From positions 248,001 through 312,000 of the forward strand of contig NZ_BJMM01000004.1 in NCBI RefSeq assembly GCF_006539165.1: a DNA stretch of 64,000 bases, given 5' to 3'. The notes beneath the pieces were generated by a model. It worked only from the letters and a program-made list of their open reading frames with translations, ran no database searches and was not told the origin of the DNA. Position 1 is the stretch's first letter. Every line of letters begins with the position of its first letter. Below are positions 22,101-30,483 of this stretch, piece by piece. The stretch is from Streptomyces cacaoi. Lineage in GTDB: Bacteria; Actinomycetota; Actinomycetes; Streptomycetales; Streptomycetaceae. The position numbers and the translations under genes were made by a program.

Positions 22101-23718
22101 GAGCCTCCGGGACGCGGCGGACGGCGACACCGGCGCGGGCGGCGGGTTCGGCGGGCCCGACGGGTTCGGCGGGTTCGACGAGATCGACGGCGACGGCGGG
22201 TTCGACGGGGACGGCGAGGCCGGGCGGCCCTGGGGGCTGCCGGACGGCGGCGGTGAGCCGGGGCGCTACCGGGGGCCCACGACGGCGCTCGCGGCCGAGC
22301 GCGCGCGGCATGCGCGGATGACGATGGTCGGGCCGGTCACCGAGCGCTGGGCGCCCGAGCAGGCGGGGCCGGTGTACGACAACTGGCGGCTGGCACCGCC
22401 CGTCGGTCCCGCGGCGGATCTGTGGGCGCTGGGTGCGCTGCTGTTCCGCGCCGTGCAGGGTCATGCGCCGTATCCGGAGGACAGCGCGGCCGAGCTGGTG
22501 CAGATGGTGTGCGCCGAGCCGCCCGCCTTCGCCGAGGACTGCGGTCCGCTCCGGCCGGTCGTCGAGTCGCTGATGCGCCAGGACCCCACGGAGCGGCCCG
22601 ACTTCGAGGAACTCCGGGGCTGGCTGCGCTCGCTGATCCGCTCGGCGCCCGAGCCGGACATAGGGCTGCGCATCGTCGCGGCACCGCCCTCGCTGGAGCC
22701 GGGGCAGCCGGCCGATCCGCGTCGGCTGCCGATCGTGCGGCGGCGCGGCGAACTGGTGCGCCGGCGGCGCCGTCGGCGTGCGGAGCGTGCCGAGCGGGCC
22801 GCGCGCCCCCGGACGGAGGCTCCGGCGGAGCCGGTGGAGGAAGCACCGGAGCGGCTGTCCGAGCTGTTCACGGAGCCGGCCGAGCCGCCGGAGCCCCGGC
22901 CCCAGGGGGACGGTGGGGATGTGCGCGGGGCCCGCGCGGGCCGGCGGCCCCGCCGTCTGGGCCGGGTCCTCGTCGGCCTCGTCCTCGTCGGGACGGCGGG
23001 CGCGGTGGCCTACGCGACGTGGTTCATGCCCGGCCGGGAGGACGGGGTGGAGCAGCAGAAGGGCTCGGTCGTCGTCCCGGAGGGCTCCGAGGACGGCGGT
23101 GCTGCGGACGGCGGGTCCGGCGGCAAGGAGCATCCGGACGGTGAGCCGGGCTCGGAGGCGGGCAAGGGCCCGGAGCAGGGGTCCGGCCACGAGTCCGGCA
23201 AGGGGTCCGGCAAGGATTCCGGCAAGGGGTCCGGGAACGGGTCGGGTTCGGCGGCCGTGCGGGTGCCCAAGGGGTACAAGATGGGCAACGACCCGGCGGG
23301 CTTCCGGGTGGCCGTTCCGGAGAAGTGGGACAGGCGCACCGTCGGCAGCCGGGGTGAAGTGCACTACAACGGCGGCCAGGTGGAGATGGTGCTGGCCGCC
23401 GGGCGGGACACGACGGCGAAGTACGGCAAGGACCCGATGGTCTACCAGAGCCGGGACGAGCCCGAACTCGCCGCCTACCGCGCGTCGGACTGGGCGACCA
23501 CGACGGGCACCCGGCGGATCGACGTCGGCGAAACGGCCATGGCCGAGGGGAAGTTCTCCTGGAAGGACGGCAGCGGGCGGGAGGTGTACGCCCGCAACCG
23601 GGCGATGATCCTCGACGGGCGCTACCACGTGCTGCTCGTCATGGGGTCGCAGGCGCAGAAGAAGGAGATCGACCGGCACTTCGAGGCCGTCGCGGACACC
23701 TACCGCGCCACCCGGTGA
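19162..23718 (+). CDS. Giant membrane pseudokinase with an 840-residue insert
   Basis: The 1,518-residue protein starts as a Hanks kinase fold but is catalytically degenerate: the VAVK lysine is Arg45, HRD is HRN (177-179) and DFG is TGL (196-198). After about residue 205 there is a disordered insert of roughly 840 residues rich in Pro, Gly, Ala, Asp and Arg, including DGLDG and GPHPT runs. The fold resumes near residue 1045 with the APE segment (ERWAPEQ, 1064) and DLWALGALLF. One membrane helix (about 1268-1290) and a C-terminal extracellular domain resembling that of the upstream kinase follow. The GTG at 19162 is chosen for its AGGGGAGG; a TTG at 19132 is possible. Confidence 0.85.
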   Translation: MEEYGEYTGRLLADRYRLPGAPSDAHELAETLAWDTASGQEVLARQVPLPEVVDAEVVERFERFEHSGPGEPVDPAPPGGGLYGSPGRATRRPADPVVRRAVEAAVAASRVPDHPRLDQVFDVFVEGDGLWIVSELVPARPLAALLADRPLGAHRAAEIAADLLAALRVVHAHGWTHRNLTARTVLICEDGRALLTGLAVGAAEEALCGYDPLPESGAPPAPPVGGSVVPRSAPPRSPAHGSPHTAPPYDSPEVPSEAAPEAAQEEFDASGTEVPPGRSGTPSAPWARAAGAGADAARDRMSAARDALAAARDEDPGGAAPQPTDPSASSDPSASSTPSASGGPSASAEDAAPHGRPSPARPGGEPAPNAPAPGPSTWTGRALPEGFVARQDDPPPRPGDELPYGQEGQASPYAGGPYPVDPSVDPSVAPSSAGPRPTAPYPAGPHPTAPHPVDPSAPPYGEEPEPPGAPPYGTVPGGLVPRESGPHGFAPQGPGPYGGAEHRVGPESDEVRRGGASPGAGAYGRPRGSGARPALGSDARSRGIFGFDGVTPEDAPLDGLDGTDGLDGADGLDGLDGPDGLVGPGGLGGPGRRGGAGGPGAPGGLDGPARYGTPGGLNGPEARGDAAGHGTPGGDDAPGEHDASGEDGGPAHRLLGPRGQDGRGPGGYGEPPGAGAAGGAGRGRRAGGPPVAHGYETSDEVTARAARRGAIAAYREGARRATADRDGARRSGRGHGDGGAGPGRSGSAASAGQGGGTDWWATPPGSGEPSHGGPGGALDDDVRWLPSGEDEVLPETLPGGGRGVEREEIYGPRAVGPYGEAEHRPAPGTGPTALPGDARAAGQRSVPAPWSTGGARTGGTPGGAAGSGAPDGPGGELSGVDGEYEATASGSRAQPWHDAYTVPGEDGWGDGRGDGAGPGAYGPRRSGHADASGADDALGRGGAEPEVRFAKGRPGGGEAESAGPETYADPHGGGGAAPEESLRDAADGDTGAGGGFGGPDGFGGFDEIDGDGGFDGDGEAGRPWGLPDGGGEPGRYRGPTTALAAERARHARMTMVGPVTERWAPEQAGPVYDNWRLAPPVGPAADLWALGALLFRAVQGHAPYPEDSAAELVQMVCAEPPAFAEDCGPLRPVVESLMRQDPTERPDFEELRGWLRSLIRSAPEPDIGLRIVAAPPSLEPGQPADPRRLPIVRRRGELVRRRRRRRAERAERAARPRTEAPAEPVEEAPERLSELFTEPAEPPEPRPQGDGGDVRGARAGRRPRRLGRVLVGLVLVGTAGAVAYATWFMPGREDGVEQQKGSVVVPEGSEDGGAADGGSGGKEHPDGEPGSEAGKGPEQGSGHESGKGSGKDSGKGSGNGSGSAAVRVPKGYKMGNDPAGFRVAVPEKWDRRTVGSRGEVHYNGGQVEMVLAAGRDTTAKYGKDPMVYQSRDEPELAAYRASDWATTTGTRRIDVGETAMAEGKFSWKDGSGREVYARNRAMILDGRYHVLLVMGSQAQKKEIDRHFEAVADTYRATR

Positions 23719-23858
23719 GTGCGCCTCCCCGACGCTCCGGTCCCCCTCCCCGCCGTCGTGACCGTGCTCACCCGGCGCCGTTCCAGGGCTTGTTCAGAGC
23801 TCGCTCAGGCTTTTCCCGGGCTCGCTCAGGGCTCGGTCAGGGCTCGCACCGGCCCCCT

Positions 23859-24971
23859 TCAGGGCTTCGTCCACCCGAGGCGCCGTGTCAGCAGTGCGAG
23901 TACCTCCTCGGGCGGGTCCATCGCCGCGATCTCCTTGGCCACCGCGGCGGCGCCGTCGGCCGTCGCCCGGTCGGTGAGCAGCCGGGTGACCGCCGGAGCG
24001 ATCTGCTCGGGGCTGTCGACGACCACGGCCGCGCCCGCCTCGGCCGCCCTGGCCGCGTTGACGGGCTTGTCCAGACCCATCGGGAGCAGCACCATCGGCA
24101 GCCCCTGGCTCAGGACGGAGAGCACGCTGCCGGCACCGCCGGACGAGACGACCACGTCCACCCCGTCGAGCAGTTGCCGCATCGGCACGAAACCGGCGAA
24201 GTGCACGCGGTCCGAGTCGCCCTGCCAGCCCTCGGCGTCCGACGCCCTGTGCGGGGCGACGACGACGTTCACGCCCAGCTCCGCCAGCGAGTCGAGGATC
24301 GCGGCCAGGGCGACGGAGTCCTCGACGACCGTGCCCAGCGTCACCAGGACCACCGGACGGTCCTCCGCGAACCGCGGCCGGGTCCACGCGTCGGTGTCGT
24401 CGGAGTGCGGCTCGGGACGGATGGCGATCCGCTCGGCCGGCAACGCGTAGCCCTCGCGCAGCAGACTCTCGGGCCACGGGTCGAGATACGCGAGCGGAGC
24501 CGTGGGCACCACGCCGTACTGTGCGAAGCGTGCGGCGGCGGCCCGGTCGAGCGCGGCGGCCAGCCGTGCGTCGGTCGGCAGGGCGGCGCCGTGTGCGACC
24601 CAGGGGACGTCCAGCGCGGCGGCGGCGAGCGGCCCGAGGTGGTCGACCTGGTCGGCGACGACGAGGTCGGGGCGGAAGTCGGTGGCGGCGGCGAGCGCGG
24701 CCCGCGCGCCGAGGCCCACCCGGGACTCGATGAAGAACTCGACGGGCCCGGCGGCGTCCTGCATGGCGTCGACGCCGGAGCGCCGGGCGACGTCCTCCAG
24801 TGCCTCCGGGAGGCTCGGGCCTGCCGGGAGCAGCGGCATCGGCGCGACCCCGGCCATCGACGGATGGCTGAGCAACGCCGTCTCGTGACCGTCCCTCCGG
24901 GCCGCGGCGGCCAGCGGCAGCATCGGCAACAGGTGTCCGAAGGCGGGCGTACTGGAGAACAGTATGCGCAT
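23859..24971 (-). CDS. GT1-family (UGT/macrolide-type) glycosyltransferase
   Basis: The 370-residue GT-B enzyme transfers sugar from a nucleotide donor to a small hydrophobic acceptor. The N-terminal acceptor domain starts MRILFSSTPAFGHLLPMLPLA, and the C-terminal donor domain has VSSGGAGSVLSVLSQGLPMVLLPMGLDKP, the UGT signature (a Ser replaces the usual catalytic-site His of HGG). It resembles antibiotic- and natural-product-modifying transferases. GAGGAG precedes the ATG at 24971. It is divergent from a TetR gene whose operator lies between them, so it is probably induced by that regulator's ligand, perhaps a toxic substrate. Confidence 0.9.
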   Translation of the reverse strand: MRILFSSTPAFGHLLPMLPLAAAARRDGHETALLSHPSMAGVAPMPLLPAGPSLPEALEDVARRSGVDAMQDAAGPVEFFIESRVGLGARAALAAATDFRPDLVVADQVDHLGPLAAAALDVPWVAHGAALPTDARLAAALDRAAAARFAQYGVVPTAPLAYLDPWPESLLREGYALPAERIAIRPEPHSDDTDAWTRPRFAEDRPVVLVTLGTVVEDSVALAAILDSLAELGVNVVVAPHRASDAEGWQGDSDRVHFAGFVPMRQLLDGVDVVVSSGGAGSVLSVLSQGLPMVLLPMGLDKPVNAARAAEAGAAVVVDSPEQIAPAVTRLLTDRATADGAAAVAKEIAAMDPPEEVLALLTRRLGWTKP

Positions 24972-25163
24972 GGGGGCTCCTCAGAGCAGGGGCTGCCGGG
25001 GCGGGCACCGTTCGACGGCGTGCGGGCAGGGCAGCGGGCATAGTGGGAAGCGTCGGACCGTCCGGCCCGGCCGTCAGGATCTGTCCGGTACCGAGCCGCA
25101 CCGCGGGACGGTGACCGGCCGGAGCCGAAGCGCGGGTTCGCTGACGGCAGTTACCGTAACAGA

Positions 25164-25185
25164 AAAGTGAAGGGCTATTCACTTT
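25164..25185 (+). promoter_or_regulatory. Putative TetR operator overlapping the start of its own gene
   Basis: AAAGTGAA (25164-25171) and TTCACTTT (25178-25185) form a perfect 8-bp inverted repeat with a 6-bp spacer. It covers the ribosome site GAAGGG and the TTG start of the TetR gene and lies in an unusually AT-rich stretch in the 212-bp region facing the glycosyltransferase gene. Confidence 0.7.
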
Positions 25186-25801
25186 GCCGAAAGTCACGGC
25201 GGCCTACTTCGATGCCCGGCGTCAAGAGATCCTCACGGCCGCACGCGCACTCTTCGCCGACAAGGGCTTCGTCCGCACCTCCATGTCGGACATCGCCGCC
25301 GCCGCGGGCCTGTCGGCCGGGGCGGTCTACCGCTACTTCCCGAGCAGGAGCCATCTCGTGCTCGCGATGTGCGGGGAGGAGGGCGGGGGAGCCGCGGAAG
25401 CGACGGGGGGCACCGAAGCCACGGGAACGACGGAAGCCGCAGGTGGGGACGGGGAGCCGGCTCTCGGCGGGACCGCGGCCGAGTCCGTCGAGACGCTCCG
25501 GCGGCAGGTCGACCCCCGTGCGCAGGGGCTGCAACAGGCGCGGCTGGTCACCCAGATCTGGGGAAGCGCGGTCACCGACGACTCCCTCGCGACCGTCGCC
25601 ACGCGGCGGCACGCCGCGCTCCGCGATCAGCTCGCGGGCCTGATCGAGCAGGGCGGGGCCGACGGCGGCGGGCGGCCCGCGCCGCGTGACGAGGCCGAGT
25701 TCGCCCTGGCCGCGCTCATCGGCTACGCGGCGCTCGTCGCCACCGACGCACCGGTCGACCACGACGGTTTCGCCCGGGCGCTGTCCCGTGTCCTCGGCTG
25801 A
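25184..25801 (+). CDS. TetR-family repressor
   Basis: The 205-residue protein has a TetR N-terminal HTH (ARRQEILTAARALFADKGF, SMSDIAAAAGLSAGAVYRYF, residues 10-55) and a variable ligand-binding domain. The start is a TTG at 25184 with GAAGGG 9 nt upstream; no in-frame ATG or GTG gives the full HTH. The palindrome at 25164-25185 overlaps this start, pointing to autoregulation. A Gly/Glu/Thr-rich loop (about 63-90) is unusual in the family. The likely targets are itself and the divergent glycosyltransferase. Confidence 0.9.
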   Translation: MPKVTAAYFDARRQEILTAARALFADKGFVRTSMSDIAAAAGLSAGAVYRYFPSRSHLVLAMCGEEGGGAAEATGGTEATGTTEAAGGDGEPALGGTAAESVETLRRQVDPRAQGLQQARLVTQIWGSAVTDDSLATVATRRHAALRDQLAGLIEQGGADGGGRPAPRDEAEFALAALIGYAALVATDAPVDHDGFARALSRVLG

Positions 25802-25889
25802 GGACCGCGCCGGCGGACGGTGGCGGATTCGGTGAAAACCGGTTACCGCCGGGTATACGAGCGTGCTGCGTGAGCCGTACGCTCGATCC

Positions 25890-27542
25890 ATGACGGACAC
25901 GCAGGACAGCACCGGCCCGCAGACGGAAACCCCCGGTCAGAGCCCTGACGACGAACGCGGCCGCAACCCGGTGGCCCCCGTGCCGACGGGCTCCCGCACG
26001 GCCCGCGACGTGGTCACCCCGGAGCTGGTGACGGCGCTCACCCGCGGTGTGGCCGGCAGCGGTACGACGCGCAGCCACACTCCGTTCACCGGCGAGGTGC
26101 TCGCCGAGCTGCCCGAGTCCACCCCCGAGGACGTCGAGGCGGCGTTCGCCGCCGCCCGCACGGCACAGCGCGCCTGGGCGCGGGTGCCGGTGCGGCAGCG
26201 GGCCGCCGTGCTGCTGCGCTTCCACGACCTGGTGCTGGCCCGCCAGTCGGAGGTCCTGGACCTGATCCAGCTGGAGACGGGCAAGGCCCGGCTGCACGCG
26301 CACGAGGAGGTGCAGGCCGTCGCCGTCGCGGCCCGGCACTACGGCCGCAAGGCACCCGGCTATCTGCGGCCGAAGCGGCACACGGGCGCGATACCGGGGC
26401 TGACGAAGGTCACCGAACTGCGCCATCCGCGCGGTGTGGTGGGGCAGATCGCCCCGTGGAACTATCCCTTCGAGCTGTCGGTGGGCGACGCGCTGCCGGC
26501 CTTCGCCGCGGGCAACGCGGTCGTGATGAAGCCGGACACGGAGACGGCGCTGACCGCGCTGTGGGCACGCAAGCTGCTGATCGAGGCGGGCCTGCCGCCC
26601 GAGGTGTGGCAGGTGGTGATCGGGGACGGGCCCGTCGTCGGCCCCGAGGTCGCCGACCGCGGCGACTACGTCTCGTTCACCGGCTCGACCCGCACCGGCC
26701 GCGAGGTGGCCCGGCGTGCGGCGGCCCGGCTGGTGGGGTGCTCGCTGGAGCTGGGCGGCAAGAACGCCATGATCGTGCTGGCGGACGCCGACCTGGACAA
26801 GGCCGCGGCCGGCGCGGTGCGCGGCGCCTTCTCCTCCGCCGGGCAGCTGTGCATCTCGATCGAGCGGCTCTATGTCCACGAGTCGGTCGCCGACGCCTTC
26901 CTGGAGCGGTTCCTGGCCCGCACCCGCGGGCTGCGGCTGGGCACCGGGCTCGCCTACGGGGCCGACATGGGATCGCTCGTCTCCGAGCGGCAGTTGGAGA
27001 CCGTGCGACGGCATGTGGAGGAGGCCGTCGAGAAGGGGGCGAGGGTGCTCGCCGGGGGCCGGGCGCGGCCGGACGTCGGTCCGCTGTTCTTCGAGCCCAC
27101 CGTCCTGGAGGGCGTCGAGGCCCCGATGGCGGTGTGCGGGGAGGAGACCTTCGGCCCGCTCGTCTCCGTCTACCGCTTCAGCGACGAGGACGAGGCCGTC
27201 GAGCTGGTCAACGCGTCCCCCTACGGGCTCAACTCCAGCGTGTGGAGCGGCAACGGCCGGCACGCCAGGGAGCTGGCGGCCCGGCTGCGGACCGGCACCG
27301 TCAACGTCAACGAGGGCTATGCCGCGGCGTACGGCAGCGCGCAGGCGCCGATGGGCGGCATGGGCGACTCGGGCCTGGGCCGGCGGCACGGCTCCGAGGG
27401 CATCCTGAAGTACACCGAGCCGCAGACCGTCGCCCATCAGCGGGTGCTGCCGATGGCACCCTCGCTCGGCATGGACGACGCCAAGTACGCCGCGTTCATG
27501 TCCCGTTCGCTCAAGGTACTCAAGGTGCTCCGCTTCCGCTGA
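25890..27542 (+). CDS. NADP-dependent succinate-semialdehyde dehydrogenase (GabD2-like)
   Basis: The 550-residue aldehyde dehydrogenase has catalytic Cys321 (SSAGQLCIS) and general base Glu287 (LELGGKN), the NAD(P) loop FTGSTRTG and the APWNYPFE motif. It is closest to the GabD2 group of actinobacteria, which oxidises succinate semialdehyde to succinate. It has about 40 extra N-terminal residues of low complexity, and no strong ribosome site marks the ATG at 25890, so the true start could be later. It is followed 119 bp downstream by a GMC oxidoreductase in the same direction, and the two may be cotranscribed. Confidence 0.9.
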   Translation: MTDTQDSTGPQTETPGQSPDDERGRNPVAPVPTGSRTARDVVTPELVTALTRGVAGSGTTRSHTPFTGEVLAELPESTPEDVEAAFAAARTAQRAWARVPVRQRAAVLLRFHDLVLARQSEVLDLIQLETGKARLHAHEEVQAVAVAARHYGRKAPGYLRPKRHTGAIPGLTKVTELRHPRGVVGQIAPWNYPFELSVGDALPAFAAGNAVVMKPDTETALTALWARKLLIEAGLPPEVWQVVIGDGPVVGPEVADRGDYVSFTGSTRTGREVARRAAARLVGCSLELGGKNAMIVLADADLDKAAAGAVRGAFSSAGQLCISIERLYVHESVADAFLERFLARTRGLRLGTGLAYGADMGSLVSERQLETVRRHVEEAVEKGARVLAGGRARPDVGPLFFEPTVLEGVEAPMAVCGEETFGPLVSVYRFSDEDEAVELVNASPYGLNSSVWSGNGRHARELAARLRTGTVNVNEGYAAAYGSAQAPMGGMGDSGLGRRHGSEGILKYTEPQTVAHQRVLPMAPSLGMDDAKYAAFMSRSLKVLKVLRFR

Positions 27543-27661
27543 CCCCTCCCGGGGGCACACCACCCGCCGCCGTCCGCCCCCGTCCCCTCGCGCGGCCCGC
27601 CCGCCTCGCCCGTCCCGCCCGTTCACCGTCCCGCTCGTTCACCGTCGAACCGGAGGTACCC

Positions 27662-29641
27662 GTGTCCCAGCCCACCCCTGCCCGGAAGCGGACGGACGCC
27701 GAGGCACCCGAGGGCACCGGGACCGCCGGTGTCCGCGAGGACGCCGGCGGATCCGGCGACGGGCCGTTCGACTACGACGTGCTGGTCGTCGGATCGGGCT
27801 TCGGCGGCGCGGTGTCGGCCCTGCGGCTGGCGGAGAAGGGCTACCGGGTCGGGGTGCTGGAGGCGGGCCGGCGGTTCGGCCGTGACGAACTGCCGCGCAA
27901 CTCCTGGGACCTGAAGAACTATCTGTGGGCTCCGGCGCTGGGGCTGTACGGGATCCAGCGCATCCATCTGCTGGCGAACGTGATGGTCATGGCCGGAGCG
28001 GGGGTGGGCGGCGGCTCGCTCAACTACGCCAACACGCTGTACGTACCGCCGCCGGCGTTCTTCACCGACCAGCAGTGGGGCCACATCACCGACTGGCAGG
28101 CCGAGTTGGAGCCGTACTACGACCAGGCCCGGCGCATGCTCGGCGTACGTCTGAACCCGACGACGACGCCCTCGGACGTCCATCTGAAGGCGGCGGCCGA
28201 CCGGATGGGCTACGGCGACAGCTTCCACATGGCGCCGGTGGGCGTCTTCTTCGGCGACGGGCAGGACGCCGGGGGCATGGACCGGGTGGAGCCGGGAACG
28301 CGCGTGCCGGACCCGTACTTCGGCGGCGCCGGGCCGGAGCGGCGGGCGTGCGTCGAGTGCGGCGAGTGCATGACCGGGTGCCGGCGCGGCGCGAAGAACA
28401 CCCTGATGGAGAACTATCTGTATCTGGCCGAGCAGGCAGGTGCGGTGATCCACCCGCTGACCACGGTGAAGGGCATCCGCGAGCGCGTACCCGCCCGGGC
28501 CGGGGCGTCCGCCGACGGCACCGACGGGCACGACGACACCGCCGGGTACGAGGTCGCGGTGGTGCGGACCGACCGGCGGAAGGCGCGGCCGAGGATCCTG
28601 CGGGCCCGCAAGGTGGTGCTGGCCGCCGGCACCTACGGCACCCAGAGCCTGCTGCACCGGATCCGCGACGCGGGCACCCTGCCCCGGCTCTCCTCCCGGC
28701 TGGGCGAGCTGACCCGCACCAACTCCGAGGCCCTCGTGGGCGCACAGACCTACCCCCGGCGCTTCCACCGGAAGTGGGGCAGGGGCACGGAGCTGGACTT
28801 CAGCAAGGGCGTGGCCATCACCTCCTCGGTGCACCCGAACGAGACCACGCACATCGAGCCCGTCCGCTACGGCAAGGGCTCCAACACGCTGAGCGCGCTC
28901 ACCACGCTCCAGGTCCCGCAGAACTCCCCGCTGCCGCGCGGCCTCGCCCACGTCCTCAACTGCCTCGCGCATCCCGCGCAGTTCGTGCGGTCCATGTCGC
29001 CGCGCCACTGGTCCGAGCGGATCATCATCGGCCTGGTGATGCAGACCCATGACAACTCCCTGACCACCTACCGGAAGGACAAGGGCCTCGGCAAGGGCCT
29101 GTTGACGGCCCGTCAGGGACACGGTGCACCCAACCCGGTGCACATTCCCGAGGGCGCCGAGGCGGCCCGGGCCCTGGCGGAGGAGATCAACGGCTTCGCC
29201 GGCACCAACATCGGTGAGGTGATGGGCACTCCGCTGACCGCGCACTTCCTCGGCGGCTGCCCCATCGGCGACAGCCCGGAGCACGGTGTCATCGACCCCT
29301 ACCACCGGCTGTACGGGCACCCCGGCATCAGCGTCGTCGACGGCTCCGCCGTCTCCGCCAACCTCGGTGTGAACCCCTCGCTCACGATCACCGCGCAGGC
29401 CGAGCGCGCCATGTCGTTCTGGCCCAACAAGGGTGAGCCGGACCCGCGCCCGGCGCAGCACGAGCCCTACCGGCGGCTCGGCCCCGTCGCACCGGCCCGA
29501 CCGGCCGTCCCCGAGGGCGCGTTCGGCGCACTGCGGCTGCCGGTGCTGCCCGTCCCCGAGGTGCCGCGGGCGCGCGTGGACGGTGCGCCCGAGGCCCCGC
29601 GTGACGGGGACGGCGCCGAGGGGGCAGCCGGCGGGAGGTGA
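27662..29641 (+). CDS. GMC-family (cholesterol oxidase-like) flavoprotein
   Basis: The 659-residue FAD enzyme has the dinucleotide fold YDVLVVGSGFGGAVSALRLAE at about 38-58, the GMC signature GAGVGGGSLNYANT, and the C-terminal HFLGGCPIGD and DGSAVSANLGVNPSLTI segments with the active-site region. It resembles the cholesterol-oxidase-like branch. A cysteine cluster at 230, 233, 236 and 240 (C-x2-C-x2-C-x3-C) matches half of a ferredoxin-type 4Fe-4S motif. The GTG at 27662 has GGAGG upstream. There is no twin-arginine or Sec signal, so it is probably cytoplasmic. The substrate is unknown. Confidence 0.9.
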   Translation: MSQPTPARKRTDAEAPEGTGTAGVREDAGGSGDGPFDYDVLVVGSGFGGAVSALRLAEKGYRVGVLEAGRRFGRDELPRNSWDLKNYLWAPALGLYGIQRIHLLANVMVMAGAGVGGGSLNYANTLYVPPPAFFTDQQWGHITDWQAELEPYYDQARRMLGVRLNPTTTPSDVHLKAAADRMGYGDSFHMAPVGVFFGDGQDAGGMDRVEPGTRVPDPYFGGAGPERRACVECGECMTGCRRGAKNTLMENYLYLAEQAGAVIHPLTTVKGIRERVPARAGASADGTDGHDDTAGYEVAVVRTDRRKARPRILRARKVVLAAGTYGTQSLLHRIRDAGTLPRLSSRLGELTRTNSEALVGAQTYPRRFHRKWGRGTELDFSKGVAITSSVHPNETTHIEPVRYGKGSNTLSALTTLQVPQNSPLPRGLAHVLNCLAHPAQFVRSMSPRHWSERIIIGLVMQTHDNSLTTYRKDKGLGKGLLTARQGHGAPNPVHIPEGAEAARALAEEINGFAGTNIGEVMGTPLTAHFLGGCPIGDSPEHGVIDPYHRLYGHPGISVVDGSAVSANLGVNPSLTITAQAERAMSFWPNKGEPDPRPAQHEPYRRLGPVAPARPAVPEGAFGALRLPVLPVPEVPRARVDGAPEAPRDGDGAEGAAGGR

Positions 29642-30483
29642 GCCGCCGCCCCGCGGCGTGCCGCCGCGGGGCCCCTGCGCAGGGCCCCGCCACTGCAAAG
29701 GCCCCGAGTGCCGGCCGGGTGGGGTGGCGGCTGCTCGGGGCCCTTGGCGGTCAGCACGGACGTCAGGGCAGCGTCCGCGCTGAGGTGCGGCGCCGGGGGG
29801 TAGCGCCGCCGTATGTGGTTCAGACCAATGGTGGTGCGCGGCCCACACGTTCCCGAACGGGAACGGAGGCCGTGCGCAGTGCTGCGAGGCACTCCCAGCA
29901 TCGTGCGCGATGCCCTTCGCCGTGCGCAACCGTTTCGACGCAGTCGGAACCGGTGTCTCCGGTGGTGAACGGCCTGCGGAGCGTGGGGAGTCGGGCCGCC
30001 GGCCCGTCCTGCGCGGGCACCGGTGGAACCAATGTCGGTGGGGCGGGCGATGCCAACGCGCGGCGGAGGGAAGGGCGTTGGACGGGGGAGGGAAGAGAGA
30101 GGGGCGAGCGTGAAGGGGGCCGCGGAGCGGCCGGTCCTGAGCGTCCTCGGGACCGGCCGCTGTCGTGACCGGGCTGCTGTCCCCTGCTGACCGGTCACAG
30201 CACCGGAGCGAGGTCCCACGACACCTCCGGTCCGCCCCTCGCGGGGCGGACGGGCGTCTCATCGCTCCGGTGACGCCGCCCCATCGGCCGCCGGGCGCCC
30301 GGCGGACATCAGGGACACCCCGTCCAACGAAGCCCTTCCGGGGCGGTCACGCTCCGTACGGGTGAGGAGGGACGGCCCCGCCGCGGGCTGTGCACGGCGG
30401 GGCCGTGGCGCTCCGTGGCGGTGCCGCCGCGGAGGGTGCCGACCGGCCGGTTCGCGCCCTGCCGGCCGGGGTGCGGCGCCGGG
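29642..30483. other. 842-bp intergenic region
   Basis: No supported gene. A GC hairpin directly after the GMC gene (about 29648-29668) and an 11-bp-stem hairpin (30127-30160) look like terminators. The middle part, 29810-29960, is less GC-rich and contains TGGTTCAGACCA (29816-29827), similar to a DasR site, and an 18-bp near-palindrome CGTTCCCGAACGGGAACG (29848-29865). An open frame on the minus strand through 29820-30056 lacks a ribosome site and has poor codon bias. A short non-coding RNA is possible but unproven. Confidence 0.5.
30127..30160. terminator. Hairpin, 11-bp stem
   Basis: GCGGCCGGTCC (30127-30137) pairs perfectly with GGACCGGCCGC (30150-30160) across a 12-nt loop. It stands in the large intergenic region and could end the transcript of the chorismate mutase gene or of an unrecognised RNA. 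Confidence 0.6.

Noticed and set aside
29820..30056. A 78-codon frame on the minus strand in the 842-bp gene desert
   Set aside because: It would start at TTG with no ribosome site, and only about 72% of third positions are G or C, far below real genes here.
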